Of a stretch of DNA of 64,000 nucleotides, positions 28,884-37,783 are shown one piece after another. Made by a program: the position numbers and the translations under genes. The first letter of the stretch is position 1, and each line of letters starts with the position of its first letter. The notes below the pieces were generated by a model. The model was not told the DNA's origin and did no database searches. It worked only from the letters and a program-made list of their open reading frames with translations. The DNA comes from Bacteroidota bacterium (GTDB taxonomy: Bacteria; Bacteroidota; Ignavibacteria; Ignavibacteriales; Ignavibacteriaceae): contig JAKAGV010000005.1 of NCBI GenBank assembly GCA_021815405.1, forward strand, positions 124,001-188,000, written 5' to 3'.

Positions 28884-29627
28884 TTAATCTTTATTTTGAA
28901 GTTCCCACATTTTCATGTATGTGAGGAACGTAGTTATTGAATCAATTATTGAAATCATCAGACCGTGAACGCCGTCTTTGTATCCGCGCAAAGAAACAAA
29001 CGCACGAAGGAATGACGAGACTCCGTGAGTTAAAATCATTCTTCCGGTAATTTTCTTCTTCGTCTTGTATTTCTCTGTTGCTTCAAGGGTTGAATATTGA
29101 TTTATCTTCGAAATAGTTTTTTCAATTGAATTAAAAGTAAAATGAATGATCGGGTTTTTCAAATTACCTATGTTACCATCTACATCAAAACCTTCGTGGA
29201 CAAGTCTATCCGTAAGCTTTGTTTTTGATTTTCTGAACAATCTAAGTTGCCGGTCTCTTCCCCAGCCGCAGGTTGTAATATGTTTTTTAAAAAAATAATT
29301 TTCTCTCGGAATTAAATAACCATCGAATTTAGAAAAATCAATATACTCAATTTCTTTCTTCAATTCGTCGGAGACTCTTTCATCGGCATCAATGCTTAAT
29401 ACCCAGTCGTTTTTTGTCTGGGATAAAGCATAATCTTTCTGGGCGGCAAAACCTTTCCACTCGTTGAAGAAAATTTTCTCCGTATATTTTTTTGTTATCT
29501 TTAATGTTGTATCCTTGCTGCCGGAATCAACGACAACAATTTCATCAGCCCAACTGACGCTTTTCAGACAGTCTTCAATTAATTGTTCTTCGTCTTTGGT
29601 AATTATTGTTACAGAAATTTTTTCCAT
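28884..29627 (-). CDS. Family 2 glycosyltransferase (WaaE/KdtX-like)
   Basis: This is a GT-A enzyme that probably adds a sugar to LPS core or a similar lipid-linked glycan. It shows SVTIITKDEEQLIEDCLKSVSWADEIVVVDSGSKDTT (3-39), the metal-binding SIDADERVS, and RQLRLFRKSKTKLTDRLVHEGFDVDG, a stretch characteristic of the WaaE subgroup. The length of 247 residues matches. The likely location is the inner face of the cytoplasmic membrane. It is transcribed between a lipoprotein and the ABC exporter. Confidence 0.9.
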   Translation of the reverse strand: MEKISVTIITKDEEQLIEDCLKSVSWADEIVVVDSGSKDTTLKITKKYTEKIFFNEWKGFAAQKDYALSQTKNDWVLSIDADERVSDELKKEIEYIDFSKFDGYLIPRENYFFKKHITTCGWGRDRQLRLFRKSKTKLTDRLVHEGFDVDGNIGNLKNPIIHFTFNSIEKTISKINQYSTLEATEKYKTKKKITGRMILTHGVSSFLRAFVSLRGYKDGVHGLMISIIDSITTFLTYMKMWELQNKD

Positions 29628-29655
29628 AAAAATTTATTTGAACCAACTTCTATAG

Positions 29656-30699
29656 TCAGTTTCCATATATCGGAACTGACGGTACATTTCTCAAGCCGCA
29701 TCCGCCTTTAATCCGGATTGTATAAACCGGCTTGTCGGTTTTAATGTTAAAAATATGAATTGATGAACTTTCTTCAAAACCGTCATCAAAAATGAGGTAA
29801 TTGTTCTTAATAAAAAAATTTTTTACTCCGGCTCCGTTCCATGCTTTGGTAATTCTCTTATGAAGTAAAGAATATACATATAACTTTGAAGTGCTCGGCT
29901 GAGTATTACGGAGAGTCTTATTCTTGGGTGAAATATCTAAAGTAGAGAAAACCAAGTACTTTCCATCGGTTGACCACTCAGCATCATTTAGATTTTGATC
30001 AGTTCTGGTAATTAGTTTCGGGGTCTTCTTAGACTTTGATGAAAGATAAATCAACACTTCCGAAGAATCTATCTTTGCAATTAACTTTTCTCCCTTAGGA
30101 GAAATAAAGTTTTGAACTGTTGACGGTGGCTTTGGATAGCCTTCTTTTGTAATATCGTAGGTCTTGCTATTGTCAACCAATTTTCTTCCGAACTCGCTGA
30201 ATATCAAGACCTCCTGGTTGATATAGTTGGCGACTGTTTTATCAAATGAGTTCAGAATGATTTTAAATGTATTGTCTGTTTCCCAGGCGGTAAAAATTTG
30301 AATCCCGTTCCCGATTTTCTGAATAAGCGCTAACTTTGAAGAATTAGGATTAATCAAATACAGCTTGACATTCTTTATAAAAGGCAGAGTTCCTTGCTTA
30401 CCAAGGTCTGTTGCCGTCATAAAGAAAACACATTTTCTATCTGGAGAATATGAGAGATCGATTACCTTTTCATTTTCATTCGACCAAAAGCGCGAGAAGC
30501 TTTTATTTTTCGAAATGAATTTATAGATGCCCGGATTATTGTTAACCATTCCGACAAAATAAAAATCGCCTAATACTCCTCCCAGACTTTTGGATGAGCC
30601 TGCATTGATCTCATCTTCATTTGATTTTTTGTTGCTGCATCCAAGAAATAAAAATAGAATCGGGAGTAAAAGAAAGATACCTAATCCAGTTTTAAACAT
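29656..30699 (-). CDS. Lipoprotein with TolB-like propeller repeats
   Basis: A lipoprotein signal with lipobox LFLGCSNKK (Cys about 21) begins the protein. The rest contains repeated strands of PD40/TolB type, such as VIDLSYSPDRKCVFFMTA, NFISPKGEKLIAKI and DAEWSTDGKYLVFST, so it folds as a beta-propeller in the periplasm or on the outer membrane. The ATG overlaps the M50 protease stop by 8 bp, showing translational coupling. Function is unknown. Confidence 0.82.
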   Translation of the reverse strand: MFKTGLGIFLLLPILFLFLGCSNKKSNEDEINAGSSKSLGGVLGDFYFVGMVNNNPGIYKFISKNKSFSRFWSNENEKVIDLSYSPDRKCVFFMTATDLGKQGTLPFIKNVKLYLINPNSSKLALIQKIGNGIQIFTAWETDNTFKIILNSFDKTVANYINQEVLIFSEFGRKLVDNSKTYDITKEGYPKPPSTVQNFISPKGEKLIAKIDSSEVLIYLSSKSKKTPKLITRTDQNLNDAEWSTDGKYLVFSTLDISPKNKTLRNTQPSTSKLYVYSLLHKRITKAWNGAGVKNFFIKNNYLIFDDGFEESSSIHIFNIKTDKPVYTIRIKGGCGLRNVPSVPIYGN

Positions 30700-31351
30700 T
30701 AAATACTTTCGCGGTTTTAACGAACAAACTTAATATTATGTTGACGAAATTCATAAAGTACTGCCAGAGCGGGCTGTAAATAAACAACAGTAGAATTATT
30801 GAGCCGTAAATTCCAAGATTTAAAAGTTTGGCAGTAAATTTATTGGGAAATAAATCAAACAGAATGTGTGAGCCGTCCAATGGCGGAATTGGAAGGAGGT
30901 TGAATGCAAAAAGAAAAACATTTAGAAAGACTCCATACCAGCAAAAATTCAAAATATAATTTTTGAACTCAACGCAAGTGCCTGCAAGAGTTATAAATCC
31001 GATGAAAAATATTATTGATAAAATGAAGTTTGAAAACGGACCGGCAAAAGAAACAATTGCATCGTCTCGGAAATTGTTTTTGAAATTTGCCCGGTTAACC
31101 GGAACTGGCTTTGCCCAGCCGATTAAAGCAAACCCGGAGGCGAAAGATGCGATTGGCATTAAGTAAGTCCCAACTAAATCGGCGTGCTTAAATGGATTGA
31201 GCGTCAGCCTGCCTAAATTTTTTGCAGTGTCATCTCCAAGTTTTGATGCGGAGAAAGCATGTGCAAATTCGTGGATGCCGAGTGAAATAAAAAACACCGG
31301 CAGGAAAGTCAAGAATGAAATTAATTTTTCGCTTACGTGAATGTTTGCCAA
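30692..31351 (-). CDS. Site-2-protease-like M50 membrane metalloprotease
   Basis: This is an intramembrane zinc protease of the Rip/S2P group lacking PDZ domains. From the start I prefer, HEFAH is at residues 27-31 and the second motif NLLPIPPLDGSHIL follows in a later helix. The longest frame runs 153 bp into xerD, but its first 51 residues are out-of-frame xerD sequence; TTG at 31351, with GAGG eight bases upstream and four bases after the xerD stop, is the likely start, giving 219 residues. Such enzymes cleave membrane-bound regulators; a target is not evident. Confidence 0.87.
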   Translation of the reverse strand: MANIHVSEKLISFLTFLPVFFISLGIHEFAHAFSASKLGDDTAKNLGRLTLNPFKHADLVGTYLMPIASFASGFALIGWAKPVPVNRANFKNNFRDDAIVSFAGPFSNFILSIIFFIGFITLAGTCVEFKNYILNFCWYGVFLNVFLFAFNLLPIPPLDGSHILFDLFPNKFTAKLLNLGIYGSIILLLFIYSPLWQYFMNFVNIILSLFVKTAKVFNV

Positions 31352-31355
31352 TTTG

Positions 31356-32246
31356 TTAACCTCTTGGATGAAAATCTTTATGAACTTGTTTAATATATTC
31401 TCTATCGATGTGAGTGTAAATCTGTGTAGTGGAGATATCTGAATGTCCAAGCATTTCCTGCACAGCGCGTAAATCGGCGCCGCCTTCGAGCAGATGCGTT
31501 GCAAATGAATGCCTGAATGTATGCGGATGAACTTCCTTTTTAATTTCAGCTTCCTTAACGTACCTTAAAACAATTTTCCAAACACCCATTCTAGAAAGCC
31601 TTGTTCCTCGTTGGTTCAAAAATAAAAAACTTTCACTTTTAGATTTCTTTTCAAGCAGCGGGCGGCTTTTAATTAGGTATTCTTTAATCCATTTGATTGC
31701 ACTACTTCCGATCGGCACAAGTCTTTCCTTTGAGCCTTTTCCAAATACTCTTATTATATCTTCTTCCCAAAACATATCCGATAGTTTCATATTTATTAAT
31801 TCGGATTCACGAACGCCGCAAGCATAAAAAGTTTCTAAGATTGCCTTGTCTCGCAGTCCCAATTTATTTTCGACGTCCGGCTTTGATAAAATAGAATCAA
31901 CTTCACTTACAGATAAAACAGGAGGAAGGTTTTTAGGAATCTTTGGCGGCGGTACCTTTTCAATTGGATTCGTGGTAATATAGTTGTTTGCAAGAAGATA
32001 TTTGAAGAAACCGTTGATGGATGAATAATACCTTGCCGCAGATCTACTGTTCAATCCAGCTTTATTCAGTGCCTTAAAGAATGAAATCAAATGTTCATAC
32101 TTTATGTTCGACGGATCATCAATCTTTTGCTCTTCCAAGAAATTAAATAAAGATGAAATGTCATTCTTGTAGGAACTTAAAGTATTTTCAGAAAGATTTT
32201 TTTCCAGCTTTAGGATAGTGAGATATTCTTTTAGAAAGATGTTCAT
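31356..32246 (-). CDS. xerD: Tyrosine recombinase XerC/XerD
   Basis: The recombinase resolves chromosome dimers at dif. An N-terminal SAM-like DNA-binding domain (1-90) is followed by the catalytic domain with all key residues: Arg146 (ACGVRESEL), Lys170, His242 and Arg245 (HTFRHSFATHLLEGG), His268 and the nucleophile Tyr277 (TTQIYTHI). The length of 296 is typical. The XerD-like GGADLRAVQEMLGHSDISTTQIYTH block fits either XerC or XerD. It overlaps the HD-domain gene by 4 bp (ATGA type) and lacks any integrase-like phage context, so it is the housekeeping enzyme. Confidence 0.93.
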   Translation of the reverse strand: MNIFLKEYLTILKLEKNLSENTLSSYKNDISSLFNFLEEQKIDDPSNIKYEHLISFFKALNKAGLNSRSAARYYSSINGFFKYLLANNYITTNPIEKVPPPKIPKNLPPVLSVSEVDSILSKPDVENKLGLRDKAILETFYACGVRESELINMKLSDMFWEEDIIRVFGKGSKERLVPIGSSAIKWIKEYLIKSRPLLEKKSKSESFLFLNQRGTRLSRMGVWKIVLRYVKEAEIKKEVHPHTFRHSFATHLLEGGADLRAVQEMLGHSDISTTQIYTHIDREYIKQVHKDFHPRG

Positions 32247-34450
32247 TGTTCTTCTGGAAGTTCGCCGGTTCCTTTTTCCATTTCATCCTGCTTTGGATAC
32301 CGGATTCTTTTGTGGTGCTGACCGACCAGAATATTCACGAATGATTCTTTGATTTTATTTAGATCGCTGAATGTAATCGGTGAATCATCGAGCTGACCGT
32401 CCTCAACTCGGCTTTGTAAGATGCTTTCAATCAGCTTTTCTACTTTTGCTGGATCCGGATCTTCAATAGAGCGGACTGCAGATTCGCAGCCATCTGCAAG
32501 CATAACTATTGATGTCTCTTTTGTATTCGGCTTAGGTCCCGGATATTTGTAATCATCTACGTCGACTTTTTCTTCTCCGTAAAGCTTTTTCGCTTTCTCA
32601 TAGAAATATGACATCACCATAGTACCGTGGTGCATCGGTATAAAATCAATTATTTCCGGCGGCAGACCATTTTCTTCAGCAAGGTTTATTCCTTCTATAA
32701 CATGCTTCTTAATTAGGCTTACGCTTTCTTCGGGTGTAAGATTTTCGTGGATGTTCTGGTTATTTAACTGGTTCTCGACAAAATTTTGAGGTGTAATCGT
32801 TTTGCCGATATCATGATAGTATGCCCCAACTCTAGCCAAAAGCGGATTTGCTGTAATTCTTTCCGCAGCAGATTCCGCCAGCGTTCCCATCGTCATTGAA
32901 TGATTAAATGTTCCGGGTGCTCTACGTGCCATTTCTTTAAGTAGAGGTCTATCAAAATTTGAAAGTTCCAGCAAGGTCAAATCAGTTGTAATCTTAAAAA
33001 GTCTTTCAAAGAATATTAATAAACCATAGGTAAGTACAGGACTAATTAGAGCGTTTGTTCCTGCAAATGCAGATTCAAGTAGAATTGTATTAGCCGGCGC
33101 AAAGCTTTCGAAACCAAAAGCAAGTATAGATAAAAGGTAGCCTATCAGTATATAAAAGAATGAGCGGAAAATTTGCGAACGGTTTTTTATGTCGCGGACT
33201 GTGTAAACCGATAGTGCACCGGCGAATATATTCATTGCTGCAAAAGTATAATCATTACTGCGCAGAGCTGCAATAATCAATGAGATAATTACCGTTGTAT
33301 AAAAGCCTACGCGCGAATCGAAAATTATCGTAATCAGCATCGATACTACCGGAATGAAAATCAGGAAATGAAGCGGAACATCAATTTGCAGCTGATCAAC
33401 AAGATAAGTTATAAATGAAATAAAAATGAAATTAATTGCAAACAACAATATCTTCCTGTTGTCGTAAAAGATTTTCTTTCTAAAAAGAAAAAGATAAATT
33501 GTAAGCAGCGATATTAAAAAGCCGACGTGCAGCATCTTCCCGAAAAATTGGAGAAGACTAAGCTCGCCGCCGACCTGCTCGCCTTTTGCAAGTTTATAAG
33601 ATTCTATTTTCAGCTTTGCTTCTTTTGTAATTCTGTCATGCTTGCCAATTATCCTTTCATTTTCATTTACGATTCCACTGTATTTTGAAACGTTACTTTT
33701 TGCCTGATCAATTTCCTCCTGAGTGAACTGAGTATTATAAATTATATTCGGAAAAATAAAATGCTCGGCATATTCATCCAGCGCTTGTTTTAAATTATTA
33801 GTTAGGCTTAATTTATCAATTTCCGTATCCACCATTTGTTTCGCGCTTGATACGTTTAAAAGACTGCTTAGCATAACAATCTTATCAACATTGCCAATCC
33901 GGATAGCAATGCTGTCATGAGTAAGCTGAGAAGAATCTTTATTTACTATCCCATTTTTGTAAATGTTGTTGATATTATCTCGTACAATGTTGAATAACTG
34001 TTTAAGAGTAAGATGACGGGTTAAAAGCATATTTCTTTCTTTCATCCTTAGATTTTTAAATGTATCGAAAGATGAGGTACTTAGAAAAGTCGGATTAAAA
34101 TCTTTTAGCGAATCGTTTGAAAGTGTGCTGTCTATAATCTGAAGTAAAAAATTGTTATAAGACTTTAAAGAGTCATCAGCTTTCGCAGATTCGTTATCAA
34201 CTCTTGAAAACACAGGATAAACACTTGCGGCAGCAGCCTTTATTTGAGCCTTGTACAAATCAGGATCTTTTAATACTGGAAAACTGAATGCTGCAATCAA
34301 GTCGTCATGCATCCAGATTGAACCTATTGATACCTGAGATTCTATCGACTCACCCTTAGGGAACATCCAGGCAATTGCAATTATAGTGATTAAGCCAATT
34401 GCTATCTTTACTCTTAGACTTGTTCTAAACCGAGATTGTTTTTTGTCCAT
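32243..34450 (-). CDS. 7TM-HD receptor phosphodiesterase (PgpH-like)
   Basis: This is a membrane receptor with an intracellular HD phosphohydrolase. It has one N-terminal helix (about 14-30), an extracytoplasmic region (about 40-290), seven further helices (about 300-490) and an HD domain with GAYYHDIGKT near residue 545 and FIPMHHGT further on. PgpH of Listeria, with this architecture, hydrolyses c-di-AMP; that activity is a family inference here. It is the first gene of the xerD/M50/lipoprotein/envelope operon. Confidence 0.9.
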   Translation of the reverse strand: MDKKQSRFRTSLRVKIAIGLITIIAIAWMFPKGESIESQVSIGSIWMHDDLIAAFSFPVLKDPDLYKAQIKAAAASVYPVFSRVDNESAKADDSLKSYNNFLLQIIDSTLSNDSLKDFNPTFLSTSSFDTFKNLRMKERNMLLTRHLTLKQLFNIVRDNINNIYKNGIVNKDSSQLTHDSIAIRIGNVDKIVMLSSLLNVSSAKQMVDTEIDKLSLTNNLKQALDEYAEHFIFPNIIYNTQFTQEEIDQAKSNVSKYSGIVNENERIIGKHDRITKEAKLKIESYKLAKGEQVGGELSLLQFFGKMLHVGFLISLLTIYLFLFRKKIFYDNRKILLFAINFIFISFITYLVDQLQIDVPLHFLIFIPVVSMLITIIFDSRVGFYTTVIISLIIAALRSNDYTFAAMNIFAGALSVYTVRDIKNRSQIFRSFFYILIGYLLSILAFGFESFAPANTILLESAFAGTNALISPVLTYGLLIFFERLFKITTDLTLLELSNFDRPLLKEMARRAPGTFNHSMTMGTLAESAAERITANPLLARVGAYYHDIGKTITPQNFVENQLNNQNIHENLTPEESVSLIKKHVIEGINLAEENGLPPEIIDFIPMHHGTMVMSYFYEKAKKLYGEEKVDVDDYKYPGPKPNTKETSIVMLADGCESAVRSIEDPDPAKVEKLIESILQSRVEDGQLDDSPITFSDLNKIKESFVNILVGQHHKRIRYPKQDEMEKGTGELPEEQ

Positions 34451-34655
34451 TTTAGTTTTATTGCTTCGAACTCAAGCAAAATATACAAACTTTTTAAGGA
34501 TTTCTAAAATTTACCGTAAACAAAAAAATTTTTATACAGAAGATGCGGTCTAGAATAAAGAAAGTTTACATGAACGTCAAATAGAAAGATTTCTTCCTAA
34601 AGATATGAAGTTCAATTTCTGCTGCTAGCCATGTGCGAACTTCAAATTTTACCGC

Positions 34656-35534
34656 TTATTTTCTCATAATATTTTTATTAGTTACCCAGCAACCCTCAAT
34701 TAACCTGGAATTTTTACTTTCATTTATGTATGGAAGATGGTACATGGCTTCGATTGTCTTTAATAAACTATAATGGTTTACCTTCTCTTTGTAGCTTCCG
34801 CCTTTCACCATCTGTCCCAAAAAAATTGTAGGAATATGATTATCTCCCAGGTCATTGTCTTCGTCAAAGGTTAAGATGAAAAGACTATTATGCTTTTTCG
34901 ACCAATCAATATAACTCTTTAAATTTTTCTTTATCCAAAGATCAGACTGCTCGATTCTATCCGGATCTTTCCCGTCATGCATATCATTTTTAACATTTGG
35001 TATAACGAAGGAAACCGTTGGCAGTTTTGTAAAATTTTTCGGAAAAGAGTTAAATGAAAGATTCAATTTCGCAGATATATTGTTCTTTTTTGCACCCTGC
35101 CAGTTTACCCAGGGATTATGTTTTCGTGCATAGTTGCCGGAAACAACACCGTTAAATCCTGCTGATGGCAAATTTTCAGAAAACCCGATAAAAGTAAGAT
35201 GATGTGAAAGCAATTCTGCACCAAGATTCGCGAAAGTAAATGGTAGAATTTTTGGTAAATCATCATTGTCAATACCAAAGTTTGAGCCGGCGAAGATTGC
35301 TAAATAATTCGGCTGGCTCGGATGCATTATTGCATAATAATTAGTGAACAAAGCACAGTGTTTATCTTTTAGCAGCGAGTTTATATAAGGGGCAGCTTTT
35401 GAGCCGATGATTTGGTCATAAGCATGATTTTCAAGTATCAAGACTACAACATGGTCAGGTCGCGGAACCTGGGCAAGTGAAGTCAATGTTAAACAAATGA
35501 ATATAATCTGAATTAAGAAAAGTAATCTCTTCAT
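34656..35534 (-). CDS. Exported phosphoesterase (acid phosphatase-like)
   Basis: An N-terminal signal peptide (about 1-21, ending SLAQ) is followed by a phosphoesterase domain of the AcpA/phospholipase-C type: PDHVVVLILENHAYDQIIGSKAAPYINSLL (metal-binding Glu-Asn), MHPSQPNYLAIFAGSNFG, and LFILTFDEDNDLGDNHIPTIFLG. The protein (292 residues) acts in the periplasm or outside. It may remove phosphate from phosphoesters; specificity is unknown. It follows the spermidine-synthase-like gene by 77 bp and might belong to the same transcript. Confidence 0.88.
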   Translation of the reverse strand: MKRLLFLIQIIFICLTLTSLAQVPRPDHVVVLILENHAYDQIIGSKAAPYINSLLKDKHCALFTNYYAIMHPSQPNYLAIFAGSNFGIDNDDLPKILPFTFANLGAELLSHHLTFIGFSENLPSAGFNGVVSGNYARKHNPWVNWQGAKKNNISAKLNLSFNSFPKNFTKLPTVSFVIPNVKNDMHDGKDPDRIEQSDLWIKKNLKSYIDWSKKHNSLFILTFDEDNDLGDNHIPTIFLGQMVKGGSYKEKVNHYSLLKTIEAMYHLPYINESKNSRLIEGCWVTNKNIMRK

Positions 35535-35611
35535 ACAAACATCTCTAAAATTTTTATTTTATGAATGAAATTACCTAAAATGATTTCACAAACATTTTAC
35601 CCTGCCGCACA

Positions 35612-37771
35612 TCAAATCAATATTAAGGATAAAATTGAAAGCACACTGAGAAAAATTCCTGTAGATATTATTCCGAGAAACGGGATTAGAATAAATGAGG
35701 AAAGTAAAGAACCAAAGCTTCCGCCTAAAACATCCGCAGAATAAAACGGTGCAACGGCTTTTTGCTGGTTGTCTATCCTAAACAAGCTTGCGTATGCAAA
35801 AACTCCTGAAACCAAAACTCCTGCAACCATTAAAAGAAAAGATGTGCCGGCTAAATTTGAAAAGAGACTTGAATTTGTAATTTCATTGAGAAAAAGATTT
35901 ATAAAGACAAGCAGCAATATGAGAATATAACCTGCAGTCCTGAAGGTATTTTTGCTTTTAATCTTTAGGCGGTAAATTTTATCTAGTGCAATTGAGCCTA
36001 AAGACAACCCAGCCATAAAAGCTGTTAATAATATTCCGATGTTCTGGTAAAGAATGCCACTGCGCGATTGATAAAAAAGTATCACCATGGTCTCAAACAC
36101 CATTCCCACAAAGCCAGCAATAAACACAAGAATATACCTTCCGATTCCTACTTTCGATATTCTTATGAAAAAAAATCCAATAGTTAAGAGTAAGGTGGAA
36201 ATCGCGGTGAATTTTCTAATATCAAATTTTTTATTGAAACCGGAAACGTCAATTTGCATTAAGTCCGGAAAAAATTTTGACAGCCACATCGCAGCGGAAT
36301 ATTGATAGCAAACCGGTTTTAAGTCAGTATTCATCTCTGTATGCGAGGTTGAAATTATATGATTTATTTGGAAGAATCTGTCATTTGTAAAAATGTAATT
36401 TATAAATTGAGGTGACACGAGCCTGGCGTTTATTTTTCTTTCTGTGAATCTTTTTGAGAGTATGGTAGGATTTTTTTCTAATTTATTTTTTGAGCAAATT
36501 AAAATGTTGGTTGAGCCCGGAAGGACAATTATATCACGAAAAATATTTTTCATGGTTTTATAGATACTTGTGTTTCTGATAGTAAGCTGCGGTGTCCACA
36601 AATTTTCTGCCGAGCGCAATCTAACAGCAGCAATACCGCTAGGATTCAGTTTAGCTGAACACTGTTCGAAAAATTCTTTTGTAAAAAATCGGTTTGATTG
36701 ACCTGAATTAGGTTCGGCAGCACCTATTAAAATTATATCGTAACTAGGACAATTTTTTAAATATGATCTCGGATCTTCAATAATTAATTTGAAATTCTCT
36801 GACATGAAAGCCAGATGAGTTTCTTCGCTTAGATACTTGTTTGAAATATCAATCAGTTTATTGTTTACTTCAACATAGTCAATTCGTTCAAAATTAAATT
36901 TGGAAATCTCTGATATTGTTCCATCAATTCCGCTGCCGAGAACCAACACGCTTTTAGGAGCCGGGTGCTGAAGCAATGCAAGCTGAACAAATTCTTCCGG
37001 TTCAATGCTTTCATTCTCGAATGAAAGCGCATCATTTTCAAAAACAGATATCTGCTCACCGAGAGATGTAATTGAAACTCTTCCATATGGCGTATCTTTC
37101 GTTTCAACTAAGTTAGGATGATTCAGCTTAGTCATCTTAAAATCTATTGAGGATGAAAAGATAAAAATTAAGATAACGGCAGCAAACAAAATCGCTGCAG
37201 CAAAATTAATGATGAATTTATTTTTTGTGTAAGAATAATAAATAACAGAGAAAGCAAACAATGAGCAAAATAATGCAGATTCAAAATTCTGAAAATCTAA
37301 TCCCAACAACAAAGTGGAAATAAACCCACCGATAACACCTCCGGCACTTTCTATCGCATAAGATTTTACCAAAGTTCTTTTACCGGAAATGTAAATTCTT
37401 GCAGCGTGGCTGAACATTAATCCGAGCAATGCACTAACAGGAAGCACCGAAATAAGAATTCCGCTAAATTGATTTACAAACTGCATGTAAGTCCCAGGTG
37501 ATTCACCGAAGATTATTCTTATTGAGCGGATGAAATAAATATCGATTAGAAAAATTATTCCCCAGGTAAGAAAGTAAATATTCAATGTGTTGACGGAAAT
37601 CTTCTTGCTATGTCTGTCTATTAGAACACCTAATGCAGTTCCAAGCAGCCAAATACCGAGAGAAAGAATATATATTAATTCTATTCCGAAGAAAGCTGTA
37701 TTCAATTCGCGTAGAATAATTACCTGTCCTAGAATCGAAATGAAGCCTATTACGAATAGATAAAGAGCCAT
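35612..37771 (-). CDS. Membrane-embedded spermidine-synthase-like protein
   Basis: About six N-terminal helices (1-200) are followed by a methyltransferase/aminopropyltransferase-like domain (about 220-430) with VLVLGSGIDGTISEISKFNFERIDYVEVNNKLIDISNKYL and DIILIGAAEPNSGQSNRFFTKEFFEQC, and then about five or six helices (505-719). This matches the fused MFS/spermidine-synthase family, whose function is unknown. The nucleotide-binding Gly pattern is kept, while the polyamine-binding Asp/Tyr residues cannot be confirmed by eye. The ATG is 12 bp after the MEMO-AMMECR1 stop, so it is part of the AmmeMemoRadiSam operon. A 719-residue size is usual for this type. Confidence 0.85.
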   Translation of the reverse strand: MALYLFVIGFISILGQVIILRELNTAFFGIELIYILSLGIWLLGTALGVLIDRHSKKISVNTLNIYFLTWGIIFLIDIYFIRSIRIIFGESPGTYMQFVNQFSGILISVLPVSALLGLMFSHAARIYISGKRTLVKSYAIESAGGVIGGFISTLLLGLDFQNFESALFCSLFAFSVIYYSYTKNKFIINFAAAILFAAVILIFIFSSSIDFKMTKLNHPNLVETKDTPYGRVSITSLGEQISVFENDALSFENESIEPEEFVQLALLQHPAPKSVLVLGSGIDGTISEISKFNFERIDYVEVNNKLIDISNKYLSEETHLAFMSENFKLIIEDPRSYLKNCPSYDIILIGAAEPNSGQSNRFFTKEFFEQCSAKLNPSGIAAVRLRSAENLWTPQLTIRNTSIYKTMKNIFRDIIVLPGSTNILICSKNKLEKNPTILSKRFTERKINARLVSPQFINYIFTNDRFFQINHIISTSHTEMNTDLKPVCYQYSAAMWLSKFFPDLMQIDVSGFNKKFDIRKFTAISTLLLTIGFFFIRISKVGIGRYILVFIAGFVGMVFETMVILFYQSRSGILYQNIGILLTAFMAGLSLGSIALDKIYRLKIKSKNTFRTAGYILILLLVFINLFLNEITNSSLFSNLAGTSFLLMVAGVLVSGVFAYASLFRIDNQQKAVAPFYSADVLGGSFGSLLSSFILIPFLGIISTGIFLSVLSILSLILI

Positions 37772-37783
37772 AGCAGCTCCGGC

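Noticed and set aside
30692-31504. Longest frame of the M50 protease as a 270-residue protein
   Set aside because: Its first 51 residues lie inside xerD in another frame; the TTG at 31351 with GAGG is the better start.
31356-32246. Tyrosine recombinase as a phage or integron integrase
   Set aside because: It has the housekeeping XerC/D length and motifs, is embedded in an operon and there is no att site, cassette or phage gene nearby.
34607-34643. GAAGTTC/GAACTTC inverted repeat between the HD receptor and the phosphoesterase
   Set aside because: Arms of only 7 bases with a 23-base loop are expected by chance in DNA of this length.
36865-37107. 80-residue minus-strand frame inside the spermidine-synthase-like gene
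   Set aside because: It is a shifted-frame shadow of a convincing gene, with no motif of its own.
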